Shown here: positions 1-9,995 of the stretch, in pieces | Position numbering within the stretch: position 1 is the first letter of the stretch | Layout of the letters: each line of letters begins with the position of its first letter | NCBI RefSeq assembly: GCF_005298075.1 | Contig: NZ_SZZH01000001.1 | Coordinates: 682,001-746,000, forward strand | Length of the DNA stretch: 64,000 nt | Reading direction: 5' to 3' | Source of the DNA: Nakamurella flava | GTDB taxonomy: Bacteria; Actinomycetota; Actinomycetes; Mycobacteriales; Nakamurellaceae | Made by a program: the position numbers and the translations under genes | Notes under the pieces: generated by a model | The model's input: only the letters and a program-made list of their open reading frames with translations | What the model was told of the DNA's origin: nothing | Database searches by the model: none

Positions 1-2369
1 AGGTCATCCTGCACCTGCCGGACAGCGTGCAACTGGTGGGCCTGTCGGCGACCGTCAGCAACGCCGAGGAGTTCGGCGCCTGGCTCACCGAGGTCCGCGG
101 GGAGGTCACCGTCGTCGTCGACGAGGTCCGGCCGGTGCCGCTGTGGCAGCACATGCTGGTCGGCAAGAGGATGTTCGACCTGTTCACGACCTCCTCGGCG
201 GCCGAACTGGCCAGCGCGGCGGCCGCCGGGTCCGGGCCGGTCGCGGCGGTGCGCATCGACCCGTCCCTGGCCCGGGCGGTGTCCGACGCCCAGTCGATGG
301 CCGATCGGTTCGGCACCGCCGGTTACGACCGTGCCGGTAAGGACGGTGGCCGGGGCCGGGCCGGGCGTCCGCGCTCCGGCGGGTTCGGCGGCCCCCGGTG
401 GCGGCCGCCGGCCCGGGTCGATGTCATCGAGAAACTCGACGCCAACGGACTGCTGCCCGCCATCACCTTCATCTTCTCCCGGGCCGGGTGCGACGCCGCC
501 GTCGCCCAGTGCGTGCGGTCCGGGCTGCGCCTGACCACCGAGGCCGAACGGGCCGAGATCCGCGCCGTCGTCGACCGCCGCACCGTCGACCTGGCCGAGG
601 GTGACCTCGGGGTGCTGGGCTACTGGGACTGGCGGGACGCCCTGGAACGCGGGTTGGCCGCGCACCACGCCGGGCTGCTGCCGGTGTTCAAGGAGACCGT
701 CGAGGAGCTGTTCGTCGCCGGCCTGGTCAAGGCGGTGTTCGCCACCGAGACGCTCGCCCTCGGCATCAACATGCCCGCCCGCACCGTCGTGCTCGAGAAG
801 CTGGTCAAGTACAACGGCGAGGGCCACGTCGACCTGACGCCCGGCGAGTTCACCCAGCTCACCGGGCGGGCCGGCCGGCGCGGGATCGACGTGGAGGGGC
901 ACGCCGTCGTCGTCTGGGCACCGGGGATGGATCCCCGTCAGGTCGCCGGCCTCGCCTCCCGACGCACCTACCCGCTGCGCTCGTCGTTCCGGCCCAGCTA
1001 CAACATGGCCGTCAACCTCGTCGACCGGCTCGGCCGAGCGCAGGCGCGCACTCTGCTCGAGCAGTCGTTCGCGCAGTACCAGGCCGACCAGTCGGTGGTC
1101 GGCCTCGCCCGGCAGGTGGCCCGCAACACCGACGCGATCCGCGCGCACGAGAAGTCGATGCAGTGCGACCAGGGGGACATCGTCGAGTACCTGGAACTGG
1201 CCGGTCAGCTCAGCCGGGCCGAGAAGGAACTGGCCCGGGCCGGTGCGTCCCGTCGCCGTCGGGAGACCGAGAACGACCTCGGTGCCCTCAAGCGGGGCGA
1301 CATCATCGCCGTGCCCACCGGTCGGCGGGCCGGCCTGGCCGTCGTCCTCGACCCGGGGGTGAACACCGACGGGACCGTCCGACCCCTGGTGGTCACCGCC
1401 GGCCGCTGGGCCGGGCGGCTGTCCGACGCCGACTTCCGCGGCCCCGTCCCCGCCCTCGGCACCCTGCGGCTGGGCAAGTTCACCGACCACCGTTCCCCCA
1501 AGGTGCGCCGCGATCTGGCCTCGGCGCTGGCGTCGTCCGGGACGGTGGTGCCGGGCCGGAGCCCCCGCCGGGGCGGGGACCACGACGCCGGCGAGGCCGA
1601 GTTCGCGGTGCTGCGCCGGGCCGTCAAGGCGCATCCGGTACACGGCTGCGCCGACCGGGAGAACCATCTGCAGTGGGCCCGCCGCTGGCAACGGCTCACC
1701 GCGGAGAACGCCGCCCTCACCGCGAAGGTCGATTCCGCCCGCGGCTCCCTCGGCCAGGAACTCGACCGCATCCTGACCCTGCTGACCGATCGCGGCTACC
1801 TGCGCGGGGATCGGCTCACCGAGACCGGCCGGATGCTCAGCCGCATCTGGTCCGAGAGCGACCTGGTGGTCGCCGAGTGCCTGCGCCGCGGCGCGTGGAC
1901 CGGGCTCGACCCGGCCCAGCTCGCGGCCGTCGTCTCCACCCTCGTCTACGAGTCCCGCCGGGAGACCGGGCCGCAGCGGATGCCGTCGGGGCCGGCGGCC
2001 GCCGCCGTCACCGAGACGACGCGGATCTGGGCCGAGGTCACCGCCCAGGAACGGGAGCTGCGGCTGCGGGTCACCCGTGATCTCGACCTGGGCTTCGGGG
2101 CGGCCGTGTCGACGTGGGTCCGCGGCGGTTCGCTGGCCGAGGCGCTCTCGGTGGCCGCGTCCACCGGGACCGAGCTCACCGCCGGCGATTTCGTGCGCTG
2201 GTGCCGCCAGGTCGTCGACCTCCTCGACCAGATCGCCGGGCTCGCCGGGTCGGGTCGCTCGGGGACGACGGAGTCCCCGGCCGCCGCGGCGCTCGCCCCG
2301 GTCGCGGCCACTGCGGTGGCCGCGATCACGGCACTGCGCCGAGGTGTCGTGTCGATGGCGGCAGCCTGA
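1..2369 (+). CDS. helY: DEAD/DEAH-box RNA helicase, HelY/Ski2-like (5' end outside window)
   Basis: This is the C-terminal 788 or so residues of a superfamily 2 helicase; the frame is open from base 3, so the start and Walker A/DEVH motifs lie upstream of the window. Visible motifs are the SAT motif III (VGLSATVSNAEEFG) at the very start, a motif IV-like ITFIFSRAGC segment, and the motif VI stretch QLTGRAGRRGID near base 855. The long C-terminal part after base 1000 matches the DSHCT arrangement of Ski2/Mtr4/HelY proteins, which unwind structured RNA with ATP. A low-complexity Arg/Gly segment (bases 330-415) interrupts the region between motifs III and IV. The next gene lies 152 bases downstream with its own ribosome site. 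The family is certain; the substrate is inferred. Confidence 0.92.
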   Translation, partial: VILHLPDSVQLVGLSATVSNAEEFGAWLTEVRGEVTVVVDEVRPVPLWQHMLVGKRMFDLFTTSSAAELASAAAAGSGPVAAVRIDPSLARAVSDAQSMADRFGTAGYDRAGKDGGRGRAGRPRSGGFGGPRWRPPARVDVIEKLDANGLLPAITFIFSRAGCDAAVAQCVRSGLRLTTEAERAEIRAVVDRRTVDLAEGDLGVLGYWDWRDALERGLAAHHAGLLPVFKETVEELFVAGLVKAVFATETLALGINMPARTVVLEKLVKYNGEGHVDLTPGEFTQLTGRAGRRGIDVEGHAVVVWAPGMDPRQVAGLASRRTYPLRSSFRPSYNMAVNLVDRLGRAQARTLLEQSFAQYQADQSVVGLARQVARNTDAIRAHEKSMQCDQGDIVEYLELAGQLSRAEKELARAGASRRRRETENDLGALKRGDIIAVPTGRRAGLAVVLDPGVNTDGTVRPLVVTAGRWAGRLSDADFRGPVPALGTLRLGKFTDHRSPKVRRDLASALASSGTVVPGRSPRRGGDHDAGEAEFAVLRRAVKAHPVHGCADRENHLQWARRWQRLTAENAALTAKVDSARGSLGQELDRILTLLTDRGYLRGDRLTETGRMLSRIWSESDLVVAECLRRGAWTGLDPAQLAAVVSTLVYESRRETGPQRMPSGPAAAAVTETTRIWAEVTAQERELRLRVTRDLDLGFGAAVSTWVRGGSLAEALSVAASTGTELTAGDFVRWCRQVVDLLDQIAGLAGSGRSGTTESPAAAALAPVAATAVAAITALRRGVVSMAAA

Positions 2370-2521
2370 CCGTCGCGCGGTATCAGGCCGGGCCGCCGTA
2401 GCCTCCGGGGACCGGACCAGCCCCGCGCAGCGCCCGAACGGGCGAGTCGCGCTCCGTCCCGGTGCGGGCCGGTCATGATGACTGTCACCGTCGGGGTCGA
2501 ACCCGGTCGAGGAGGAACCAG

Positions 2522-3559
2522 ATGAGCACGCCGCAGGGTCCGGGCCAGGGGTCCGACGAGCAGCCGGCCGGACGCGACGCGGCCCACGCCGCCGGGGGGG
2601 CCTCCGACAACGAGGCCACCACGGTGTACCGCCCGCAGGACCACCTCGGCGCGGGGTCCGCCGCGCCCGGTCAGTCCGGTGATCGGGGCTCCTCCGCCCC
2701 GCCGACGACCGCGGAACCGGCCTACGGTCAGCAGTCCTGGTCACAGCCGGCCCAGCAGTCCTGGGCCCCCGGTCAGCAGACCCCGCCCCAGCAGTCCTGG
2801 CAACCCGACCAGCAGTCGCCGGCCCAGCAGCCGTGGTCGGGGGCGCCCGACGGCGGGGCGTCGGCCTGGGCGCCGGGCGGCTCCGACCGGTCGGGTGGGG
2901 CCTGGAGTCAGCCGGGCGAGCAGTACGGCGGTCCGGGTGGCTACGGGCATCCCAGCGGTGGGTGGGACCGCGGCTCGGCCGGCGCCGGCCAGCAGTACGG
3001 TCAGGGCGGCTATCCCTCCGGTCCGGACCACCAGGGCGGATACGGCTCAGGCGCCCAGGGGCAGCCCGGCGCCTACGCGCAGCCCAACGGCTACGGGCAG
3101 TCCGGGGGCTATGGGCAGTCCGGGGGGTACGGCGGCGGGTACGAGCAGTCGTCCGGCTACGGCCAGCAGCCGTCCTGGGGTGCCCCCGGCGGAGCCCCGT
3201 CCGCGCCGCCGAAGAAGAGCAACGGGCTGCTGATCGGCATCGTCGCGCTGGTCGTCGTCCTGGCCCTGGCCGCGGTCGCGTTGTTCGTCTGGCCCCGCCC
3301 GCTCAAGGGCGTCGGCCCGTTCAAGAATGACGTCTTCGACGCGCAGCAGATGAACCGGGACGTGGCCCAGGTGCTGAGCAACGCCGCACCGGCCGGCTAC
3401 GGCCTGTCCGGCGTGAGCAACGTCAACTGTCCGTCCGGCCAGGAGGTCGTCGTCGATCGGACGTTCACCTGCAGCCTGCAGCTGGACGGCCGGCAGACCG
3501 AGCTGACGATCAAGGTGCTCAGCGGCTCGGGTGAGTACCAGGTCAATCCGCCGAACTGA
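2522..3559 (+). CDS. Gln/Gly/Tyr-rich single-pass membrane protein with C-terminal DUF4333 domain
   Basis: The predicted 345-residue protein starts at the ATG preceded by GAGGAGGAACC, a strong ribosome site; a longer open frame upstream lacks one. Residues about 60-225 are a low-complexity cytosolic segment built of Gln, Gly, Ser, Pro, Trp and Tyr (recurring QQSW and GGYG units). One membrane span follows at about 236-256 (after PPKKS), and then an 89-residue outer domain with two Cys (NVNCPSGQ and TFTCSLQ), as in DUF4333, a family of unknown function in actinobacterial envelope proteins. Its 3' end overlaps the 3' end of the convergent mptB gene by 17 bases. The layout resembles the unrelated-looking 553-residue protein at 39679-41340. 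Confidence 0.8.
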   Translation: MSTPQGPGQGSDEQPAGRDAAHAAGGASDNEATTVYRPQDHLGAGSAAPGQSGDRGSSAPPTTAEPAYGQQSWSQPAQQSWAPGQQTPPQQSWQPDQQSPAQQPWSGAPDGGASAWAPGGSDRSGGAWSQPGEQYGGPGGYGHPSGGWDRGSAGAGQQYGQGGYPSGPDHQGGYGSGAQGQPGAYAQPNGYGQSGGYGQSGGYGGGYEQSSGYGQQPSWGAPGGAPSAPPKKSNGLLIGIVALVVVLALAAVALFVWPRPLKGVGPFKNDVFDAQQMNRDVAQVLSNAAPAGYGLSGVSNVNCPSGQEVVVDRTFTCSLQLDGRQTELTIKVLSGSGEYQVNPPN

Positions 3560-5141
3560 CCGTCCGGTCGGGCCGGCCGCCGGTGGGGCGGTCCGGCTCG
3601 GAATCGGCGCCGTCCTTGGTCGGCAGCAGGCCCTGCCGCCGGAGCAACCACCAGACGACGGCGACGCCGACGGCCGCGACCACCACGGCCTGCACGATGA
3701 CGAACACCGCGATCGTCGCGCCGTTGGGCATGATCGTCACCGAGAACAACACGGTCAGCCAGACGGTGACCCGGCGGTAGCGGGCGTCGGCGGTCGCACA
3801 GGCCAGCGGCAGCGCCGCCCACAGCAGGTACCAGGGCTGGATCACGGGGCTCAGCAGGACGAACGCGCCCATGGCGATGCCCAGCCCGAGGATCGGATTG
3901 AGCCGCCGCTGCCAGCACTGCCACATCACGACCAGCGCGATCACCGCGCCGATCAGCGTGCCGACCGGCTGCATGACGTCCAGGACGGCCTGCGTGTGAT
4001 CGCCCAGGCCGAGCAGCAGCCCGATCTGGCCGGACCCGACGCCGAGGGACGTGGAGAGGGACAGGAACGACCGCACCATGCCGGGGGTGCCGAGCGCGTT
4101 GATCCACCCGAATCCGGCACCGGACGCCCAGGTGACCACTAGGAAGGTCAGGGCGGCGACCATCCCGACGACCGCGCCGACCCGGAACAGATCCCGCCAC
4201 CGTCCGCCGGCGCGGAGGGCGACCATGATCACCAGGAAGGCCAGGGCCATCGCCGCGGTCGCCTTGATGCCGACCCCGCAGCTGATCAGCACCGTGCCGG
4301 TGACCACCGCCAGCGGTGATCGCCGGTAGCCGATGACCAACCCGGCCAGCATGAAGCCGAGCATCAGGGCCTCGTTGTGGCCCCCGCCGATGAGGTGGAA
4401 CAGCACCAGGGGGTTGAGCGCGCCCAGCCACAACGCGGCGACCGGATCGAACCCGCAGATGCGGGCCAGGCGGGGCAGCGCCCACACGATCATCGCCACG
4501 CCCAGCAGTTCGACCAGCCGCTGCACGAGGATCCCGATGACGACGTGGTCGCCGACGATCCCGACGAGGGCCCGGGCGATGATCAGGTAGACGGGGCCGT
4601 AGGGGCTGGGGGTGTGCTGCCAGCGGACGTCGACCTGATGGGCGAACGGGTCGCCGTCGCCCAGGGAGTCGTACGGTCCGCTGTCGTAGGGGTTGAACCC
4701 GTGACGCAGCATCGACCCGATGGCCAGGTAGGAGTAGACGTCGCGGGAGAACAACGGCGGCGTCACGAGCAGCGGGACGGCCCACATGGCCAGGGTGTGG
4801 CTGAGCTGGCTGCGGGACAGCCGGCGGGGCCGGCCGGGCGCGGCCAACCGCCCGATCAGGAACCAGCACAGAACGACCAGGCCGATCCCGGTGTAGGAGC
4901 AGGCCAGCGCGGCGGGGCCGATCCGGGAGAGCAGTCCGGCGATGCGGATGCCGTCGATCGGGTTGGGGATGGGGGAGGCCGACCCGTACGACGACCCGGC
5001 TCCGAGCATCAGTAGCAGGGAGCCGACCGTGCCCCAGCGGCGCAGGCGGGACAACTGGGCGCGTTCGGTCCCGTTCAGCGGGGCCGCGTCCCCGTCCGAT
5101 CGGCCGGCGGGGATGCGACGCAACGATCCGGCACCGACCAC
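3543..5141 (-). CDS. mptB: Polyprenol-phosphomannose-dependent alpha-1,6-mannosyltransferase MptB
   Basis: A 532-residue polytopic membrane protein of the GT-C type. The stretch LFSRDVYSYLAIGSML (after several N-terminal spans) carries the acidic residue on the first outer loop that GT-C enzymes need, and about a dozen hydrophobic segments follow. The family adds mannose from polyprenol-phosphomannose to the alpha-1,6-mannan core of lipomannan/lipoarabinomannan on the outer face of the membrane. The GTG start lies six bases after TAGACT, so the transcript is probably leaderless. In M. tuberculosis mptB (Rv1459c) sits divergent from the suf operon; here a DedA gene lies between. This suggests that the organism makes a mannan-type lipoglycan. 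Confidence 0.88.
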   Translation of the reverse strand: MVGAGSLRRIPAGRSDGDAAPLNGTERAQLSRLRRWGTVGSLLLMLGAGSSYGSASPIPNPIDGIRIAGLLSRIGPAALACSYTGIGLVVLCWFLIGRLAAPGRPRRLSRSQLSHTLAMWAVPLLVTPPLFSRDVYSYLAIGSMLRHGFNPYDSGPYDSLGDGDPFAHQVDVRWQHTPSPYGPVYLIIARALVGIVGDHVVIGILVQRLVELLGVAMIVWALPRLARICGFDPVAALWLGALNPLVLFHLIGGGHNEALMLGFMLAGLVIGYRRSPLAVVTGTVLISCGVGIKATAAMALAFLVIMVALRAGGRWRDLFRVGAVVGMVAALTFLVVTWASGAGFGWINALGTPGMVRSFLSLSTSLGVGSGQIGLLLGLGDHTQAVLDVMQPVGTLIGAVIALVVMWQCWQRRLNPILGLGIAMGAFVLLSPVIQPWYLLWAALPLACATADARYRRVTVWLTVLFSVTIMPNGATIAVFVIVQAVVVAAVGVAVVWWLLRRQGLLPTKDGADSEPDRPTGGRPDRTVSSAD

Positions 5142-5147
5142 TCCGGC

Positions 5148-5153
5148 AGTCTA
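5148..5153 (-). promoter_or_regulatory. -10 hexamer of a leaderless mptB promoter
   Basis: On the minus strand TAGACT is followed by six bases and then the GTG start of mptB, with no ribosome site between, as in leaderless actinobacterial genes. Confidence 0.5.
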
Positions 5154-5258
5154 GGAGGGCGACGGGTCCGTGACCGGCCGACCGGGCGGTGGGGGTTGCG
5201 CCGCCGTGAAGTGTCTCGCAGTCCGCCCTGGTCACTCGCTGTCACCGATCGTCCTCGG

Positions 5259-5264
5259 TACCGT
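5259..5264 (+). promoter_or_regulatory. -10 hexamer of a leaderless dedA promoter
   Basis: TACCGT sits seven bases before the GTG at 5272. This supports 5272 rather than the in-frame GTG at 5170 as the true start. Confidence 0.5.
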
Positions 5265-5271
5265 GGAACGG

Positions 5272-6009
5272 GTGACCGCCGCGACCCTGACCGCCGCCCA
5301 TCTGCCCGGGGCCGGAGCCGCCCTCGGAGGCGATTCGCTGCTCGCCCGCCTGGACACCTCCGCCGCCACGCAGACCGCCGGCGAGCTGGGCGGTATCGCC
5401 GGCTGGGCCGTCGGGGTCATGGAGACCCTCGGCATCCTGGGGGCGGCACTGCTGATCTTCGCCGAGAACCTCTTCCCGCCGCTGCCCAGCGAGGTCATCC
5501 TGCCGCTGGCCGGATTCACCGCGTCCCTCGGCACGTTCTCGCTGCTGTGGGTGATCGTCGGTACGACCGTCGGGTCGGTGCTCGGTGCCGTGCTGCTCTA
5601 CTGGCTCGGCCGGACCATCGGCGCGGACCGGCTGCGGTCGATGGCCGACCGGCTGCCGCTGATGCACGGCGGCGACATCGACCGGGCCATCGACTTCTTC
5701 GCCCGGCACGGCGGGAAGGCCGTGTTCTTCGGTCGGATGGTGCCGCTGTTCCGCAGCCTCATCTCCATCCCGGCCGGGGTGCAACGGATGCCGCTGCCGA
5801 AGTTCCTGCTGCTCAGCACGGCCGGCAGTCTGATCTGGAACACCGTCTTCGTCCTCGCCGGCTACCTGCTGGGTCAGAACTGGGCGCTGGTCGAGCAGTC
5901 GGCCGGGGTGTTGCAGTGGGTCGTGATCGCCGCGGTGGTGATCGCGGTGACCGTTTTCGTCGCCCGACGGGTGCGAGCGCAGCGGGCACGGACGGCCGAC
6001 GGACGGTGA
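5272..6009 (+). CDS. DedA/SNARE-associated family membrane protein
   Basis: 245 residues from the leaderless-type GTG at 5272; an in-frame GTG at 5170 would add 34 residues without any recognisable signal. The DedA signatures are clear: ENLFPPLPSEVILPLAGF early in the protein and GRMVPLFRSLISIPAGVQRM in the second half, with about five or six hydrophobic spans. DedA proteins are linked to lipid carrier or phospholipid translocation and envelope homeostasis in other bacteria. The substrate here is unknown. It is transcribed toward sufR with a 133-base gap, so it is probably a separate unit. Confidence 0.85.
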   Translation: MTAATLTAAHLPGAGAALGGDSLLARLDTSAATQTAGELGGIAGWAVGVMETLGILGAALLIFAENLFPPLPSEVILPLAGFTASLGTFSLLWVIVGTTVGSVLGAVLLYWLGRTIGADRLRSMADRLPLMHGGDIDRAIDFFARHGGKAVFFGRMVPLFRSLISIPAGVQRMPLPKFLLLSTAGSLIWNTVFVLAGYLLGQNWALVEQSAGVLQWVVIAAVVIAVTVFVARRVRAQRARTADGR

Positions 6010-6129
6010 CCCGGCCCGGCGGGCGCGGCCCGACCGGCTGGACACCTGACCGCTGAGGGCAGCCTGACCTGCGTGTCCCGCCCCACACGGAGTAAGGGTC
6101 GCTTTCTTTGATCTTCCCGCCGAAAAAGG

Positions 6130-6146
6130 TCACACTGGTGTTGTGA
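6130..6146 (+). promoter_or_regulatory. Predicted SufR operator overlapping the sufR start codon
   Basis: TCACA and TGTGA form a perfect inverted repeat separated by seven bases, and the site reads ACACT-N5-TGTGA, which as I recall is the motif reported for M. tuberculosis SufR. It covers the likely -10 (CACACT) and the GTG start of sufR, a position that would allow a bound repressor to shut off the whole suf operon. Confidence 0.65.
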
Positions 6147-6955
6147 AAACCGCGACGAGCGCCTCGCGGACCCGCCGCGGCGGGTCCGTCGCCGTGGCGC
6201 ACGCCCCGGAATCCCCGCCCGTCGGTCCTGACGCGGTCGAAGGTGGCGCGCTCGCGCCCGAGCGTTCGGCCGACGGTCGCACCCGCTCGGCCGTCGTGAA
6301 CCTGCTGCTCTCCGACGGTCCCATCACCGCCGCCGCGCTGGCCGAGCGGCTGGGCATCTCCGCCGCCGCGGTCCGCCGGCACCTCGACCAGCTGGCCGCC
6401 GAGGGAGCGTTGACCTCCCGCGAACAGCCCAGCCGGGTCGCCCGCGGGCGGGGCCGCCCGGCCCGCGTGTACCTGCTGACCGCGGTGGGCCGCGAACGGC
6501 TGCCGCACGGCTACGACGAGATCGCCGTCCAGGCGATCCGCTTCCTGGCCGAGACGGCCGGCCCGGACGCGGTCACCGCGTTCGCCCGTCGCCGGGCCGA
6601 TGCGCTGGTCGAGCCGTTCCGCGACCGCCTGTCCGCCACCCCGGACCCGGCCGGTCGGGCCGAGATCCTGGCCGAGGCCCTGAACTCCGAAGGATTCGCC
6701 GCCTCCCTTCAGCAGGTCGGCGTCGGCCAGCAGCTCTGCCAGCACCACTGCCCGGTCGGTGCCGTCGCCCACGAGTTCCCTCAGCTCTGCGAAGCCGAAC
6801 TCGAGGTGCTGACCCGGGAATTGGGGACCTACGCCCAGCGGTTGGCCACCATTGCCCGGGGCGACGCGGTCTGCACGACGTTCATCCCCATCGACCGGCC
6901 GCTGCGGCGCTCGGTTCCGTCGACGCCCGGGAGCCCGCCGGCCGACGAGCATTGA
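6143..6955 (+). CDS. sufR: SufR, iron-sulfur-cluster-sensing repressor of the suf operon
   Basis: 270 residues. Residues about 48-95 form a winged HTH ([20 protein letters not shown], then [14 protein letters not shown]). The C-terminal half holds four Cys at 199, 203, 216 and 244, the arrangement (C-x3-C-x12-C plus a distal Cys) by which SufR binds a 4Fe-4S cluster. In cyanobacteria and mycobacteria the cluster-loaded form represses the suf genes. The gene is followed after 182 bases by sufB on the same strand. The start GTG lies inside the predicted operator, with no ribosome site, so the message is probably leaderless. The first 45 residues are a disordered Ala/Pro/Arg-rich tail. Confidence 0.93.
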   Translation: MKTATSASRTRRGGSVAVAHAPESPPVGPDAVEGGALAPERSADGRTRSAVVNLLLSDGPITAAALAERLGISAAAVRRHLDQLAAEGALTSREQPSRVARGRGRPARVYLLTAVGRERLPHGYDEIAVQAIRFLAETAGPDAVTAFARRRADALVEPFRDRLSATPDPAGRAEILAEALNSEGFAASLQQVGVGQQLCQHHCPVGAVAHEFPQLCEAELEVLTRELGTYAQRLATIARGDAVCTTFIPIDRPLRRSVPSTPGSPPADEH

Positions 6956-7073
6956 CCCGGTTCCACCGACCTGGTGGCCGGTCGCCAGCGCCGTCCACCG
7001 TGCATCACCCCCGCAGGACCCGCACCACCCCGCCGCAGTCAGCACGACCCGCCGCATCACCGCGCCGCCGCCC

Positions 7074-7100
7074 CGATCGTCCGATCGGTCGGGACGATCG
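7074..7100 (+). promoter_or_regulatory. Hairpin in the sufR-sufB spacer
   Basis: CGATCGTCC and GGACGATCG form a perfect 9-bp inverted repeat with a 9-base loop, 38 bases before the sufB start. It could be an RNA hairpin affecting processing or readthrough, or a second operator. No function can be assigned from sequence. Confidence 0.4.
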
Positions 7101-7137
7101 ACGCCCACCGGACGTACCAAGGAAGGACGCCGTTTCC

Positions 7138-8622
7138 ATGACCACAGCACCGGAGAAGGCACCCATCGCGCCGCCGATCGACCCGGTCACCGGGGAGCCG
7201 CTGAGCCAGTCGTTGATCGACCAGGCCGCCACCATCGACTCGATCGGTCGCTACGCGTTCGGCTGGTCCGATTCCGACGCCGCCGGCGCGTCGGCCCGTC
7301 GCGGTCTGAACGAGGACGTCGTCCGGGACATCTCGGCCAAGAAGAGCGAGCCGGAGTGGATGCTGCAGCGTCGCCTCAAGGCCCTGCAGTTGTTCGAGCG
7401 CCAGCCGATGCCGACCTGGGGTGCCGACCTGTCCGGCATCCACTTCGACACCATCAAGTACTTCGTCCGGTCGGGTGAGAAGCAGGCCGCCTCCTGGGAG
7501 GACCTGCCCGAGGACATCAAGAACACCTACGACAAGCTGGGCATCCCGGAGGCCGAGAAGCAGCGCCTGGTCTCCGGTGTCGCGGCCCAGTACGAGTCCG
7601 AGGTCGTCTACCACTCGATCCAGAAGGAGCTCGAGGACCAGGGGGTCATCTTCCTGGACACCGACAGCGCCCTCAAGCAGCACCCGGAGATCTTCGAGGA
7701 GTACTTCGGCACGGTCATCCCGTCCGGCGACAACAAGTTCTCCGCGCTGAACACCGCGGTGTGGTCCGGCGGATCGTTCGTCTACGTCCCCAAGGGCGTG
7801 CACGTCGAGATCCCGCTGCAGGCCTACTTCCGGATCAACACCGAGAACATGGGCCAGTTCGAGCGGACGCTGATCATCGTCGACGAGGACGCCTACGTGC
7901 ACTACGTCGAGGGCTGCACGGCGCCGATCTACAAGTCGGACTCGCTGCACTCCGCGGTGGTGGAGATCATCGTCAAGAAGGGTGGGCGCTGCCGGTACAC
8001 GACCATCCAGAACTGGTCGAACAACGTCTACAACCTGGTCACCAAGCGGGCCAAGGCCGAGGCGGGCGCGACCATGGAGTGGGTCGACGGCAACATCGGC
8101 TCCAAGGTGACGATGAAGTACCCGGCCGTCTGGATGATGGGTGAGCACGCCAAGGGCGAGGTCATGTCCATCGCCTTCGCCGGCGAGGGGCAGCACCAGG
8201 ACACCGGCGCGAAGATGCTGCACCTGGCCCCGCACACCAGCTCGACGATCATCTCCAAGTCGGTCTCCCGGGGCGGTGGCCGCACCTCCTACCGAGGGTT
8301 GGTCCAGGTCAACCCGGGCAACCACCACAGCAAGTCCACCGTGAAGTGCGACGCCCTGCTGGTCGACACCATTTCCCGCTCGGACACCTACCCGTACGTC
8401 GACGTCCGCGAGGACGACGTGGCCATGGGTCACGAGGCGACGGTCTCCCGGGTCAGTGAGGAGCAGCTCTTCTACCTGATGAGCCGCGGCCTGACCGAGG
8501 ACGAGGCGATGGCGATGATCGTCCGCGGCTTCGTCGAGCCGATCGCCCGCGAGCTCCCCATGGAGTACGCGTTGGAACTGAACCGCCTGATCGAACTGCA
8601 GATGGAAGGGGCGGTGGGCTGA
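7138..8622 (+). CDS. sufB: Fe-S cluster assembly scaffold SufB
   Basis: 494 residues from the ATG preceded by AAGGAAGGAC; the longer open frame upstream is Pro/Arg-rich and not conserved-looking. It is recognisable throughout as SufB: the [20 protein letters not shown] opening, the central beta-helix region with [11 protein letters not shown], and the C-terminal [20 protein letters not shown] segment. SufB is the scaffold on which the SufBC2D complex builds nascent Fe-S clusters in the cytoplasm with sulfur from SufS/SufU. It heads a tight run sufB-D-C-S-U-T, two bases from sufD. All expected landmarks are present. Confidence 0.97.
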   Translation: MTTAPEKAPIAPPIDPVTGEPLSQSLIDQAATIDSIGRYAFGWSDSDAAGASARRGLNEDVVRDISAKKSEPEWMLQRRLKALQLFERQPMPTWGADLSGIHFDTIKYFVRSGEKQAASWEDLPEDIKNTYDKLGIPEAEKQRLVSGVAAQYESEVVYHSIQKELEDQGVIFLDTDSALKQHPEIFEEYFGTVIPSGDNKFSALNTAVWSGGSFVYVPKGVHVEIPLQAYFRINTENMGQFERTLIIVDEDAYVHYVEGCTAPIYKSDSLHSAVVEIIVKKGGRCRYTTIQNWSNNVYNLVTKRAKAEAGATMEWVDGNIGSKVTMKYPAVWMMGEHAKGEVMSIAFAGEGQHQDTGAKMLHLAPHTSSTIISKSVSRGGGRTSYRGLVQVNPGNHHSKSTVKCDALLVDTISRSDTYPYVDVREDDVAMGHEATVSRVSEEQLFYLMSRGLTEDEAMAMIVRGFVEPIARELPMEYALELNRLIELQMEGAVG

Positions 8623-8624
8623 GC

Positions 8625-9923
8625 ATGACCAGCAGCACCACTGATCACACGTCCGACGCCGTCCGGTCCGACCCGGACGGCCTGGACACCCCCGAGGGCC
8701 TGACCACGGTCGATTCGGTCGGCCCGAGCGCGGACCCCGCGCCCGACGCCGGCGCGCACAGCCACGTCAGCGGTGGGGTCACCGTTCCGGTGACCGGGGG
8801 AGCTCCGTTCCTGCACCCCGTCGGCTCGGCCGACCTCGCCGACCACCCGGTGCCGTCCGGCCGCGAGGAGCTGTGGCGCTTCACCCCGCTGCGCCGCCTG
8901 CGCGGGCTGCACGCCGACGCCCCGCTCACCGGCGACCCGCTGACCGCCACCTGGTCGGCGCCCGAGGGCGTCCGGGTCACCGAACTGCAGGGTGACGAGG
9001 CGCGGTCCGCCCGCGGCCGGTCCGGCTACCTGCCGACCGACCGGCCCGCGGCCCGGGCCTGGCACGAGGCGGCCCGCACCCTGCTGGTGCAGGTGCCCGC
9101 CGACGCGCAGATCGCCGAGCCCGTCGAGGTCACGCTGACCGGCCAGGCCGGCGGCGAGGCCACCGCCGGGTGGACGGTCATCGAGATCGGCAGCCACGCC
9201 AAGGCCGACATCGTCCTCATCCAGCAGGGCAGCACCACGCTGACCGACGTCGTCGAGATCGTCGTCGGCGACGGCGCCCAGGTGACCGTGGCCGCGCTGG
9301 GCGAGTGGGCGGCCGACGCCGTCCACCTCACCCACCATCACGTGAAGCTGGGCCGCGACGCCACCATCAAGCACATCGCGCTGTCCTTCGGGTCCGATCT
9401 CTCCCGCGCGATGACCTCGGTGGACTACGCCGGCCCCGGCGGCGACCTGCAGTTCCTCGGCCTGTACTTCGCCGACACCGGCCAGCATCTGGAGCACCGG
9501 CTGTTCGTCGACCACACCGCCCCGCACTGCAAGTCCGACGTGCTCTACAAGGGCGCACTGCAGGGCAAGGGCGCGCACACGGTCTGGATCGGCGACGTGC
9601 TGATCCGCAAGTCCGCCGAGGGCACCGACACGTACGAGATGAACCGCAACCTGCTGCTCACCGAGGGCACCCGCGCCGATTCGGTGCCGAACCTCGAGAT
9701 CGAGACCGGCGAGATCGTCGGCGCCGGCCACGCCAGCGCCACCGGACGCTTCGACGACGAGCAGCTGTTCTACCTGCTCTCCCGCGGCATCCCGTCCGAC
9801 ATCGCCCGGCGATTGGTCGTCCGCGGCTTCTTCGGCGAGGTGCTGCTGAAGATCGGCGTGCCGTCCGTGGTCGAGCGGGCCACCGAGACCATCGAGCGCG
9901 AACTGGCCGTCGGCGGCTACTGA
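8625..9923 (+). CDS. sufD: Fe-S cluster assembly protein SufD
   Basis: 432 residues, ATG two bases after the sufB stop, so translation is probably coupled. The C-terminal half shows the SufD/SufB core, with SDVLYKGALQGKGAHTVWIG and the GHASATGRFDDEQLFYLLSR segment that parallels SufB. SufD has no cofactor of its own; it completes the SufBC2D complex and is needed for iron entry in characterised systems. The N-terminal 60 residues are Asp/Pro/Ala-rich and probably disordered. Confidence 0.96.
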   Translation: MTSSTTDHTSDAVRSDPDGLDTPEGLTTVDSVGPSADPAPDAGAHSHVSGGVTVPVTGGAPFLHPVGSADLADHPVPSGREELWRFTPLRRLRGLHADAPLTGDPLTATWSAPEGVRVTELQGDEARSARGRSGYLPTDRPAARAWHEAARTLLVQVPADAQIAEPVEVTLTGQAGGEATAGWTVIEIGSHAKADIVLIQQGSTTLTDVVEIVVGDGAQVTVAALGEWAADAVHLTHHHVKLGRDATIKHIALSFGSDLSRAMTSVDYAGPGGDLQFLGLYFADTGQHLEHRLFVDHTAPHCKSDVLYKGALQGKGAHTVWIGDVLIRKSAEGTDTYEMNRNLLLTEGTRADSVPNLEIETGEIVGAGHASATGRFDDEQLFYLLSRGIPSDIARRLVVRGFFGEVLLKIGVPSVVERATETIERELAVGGY

Positions 9924-9995
9924 TCCGACCCGGCCGCCGCCGCCCGCGTGGCCCCTGCGAACCGCACACTTTCCGTCACACATTCTGGAGTCAGC

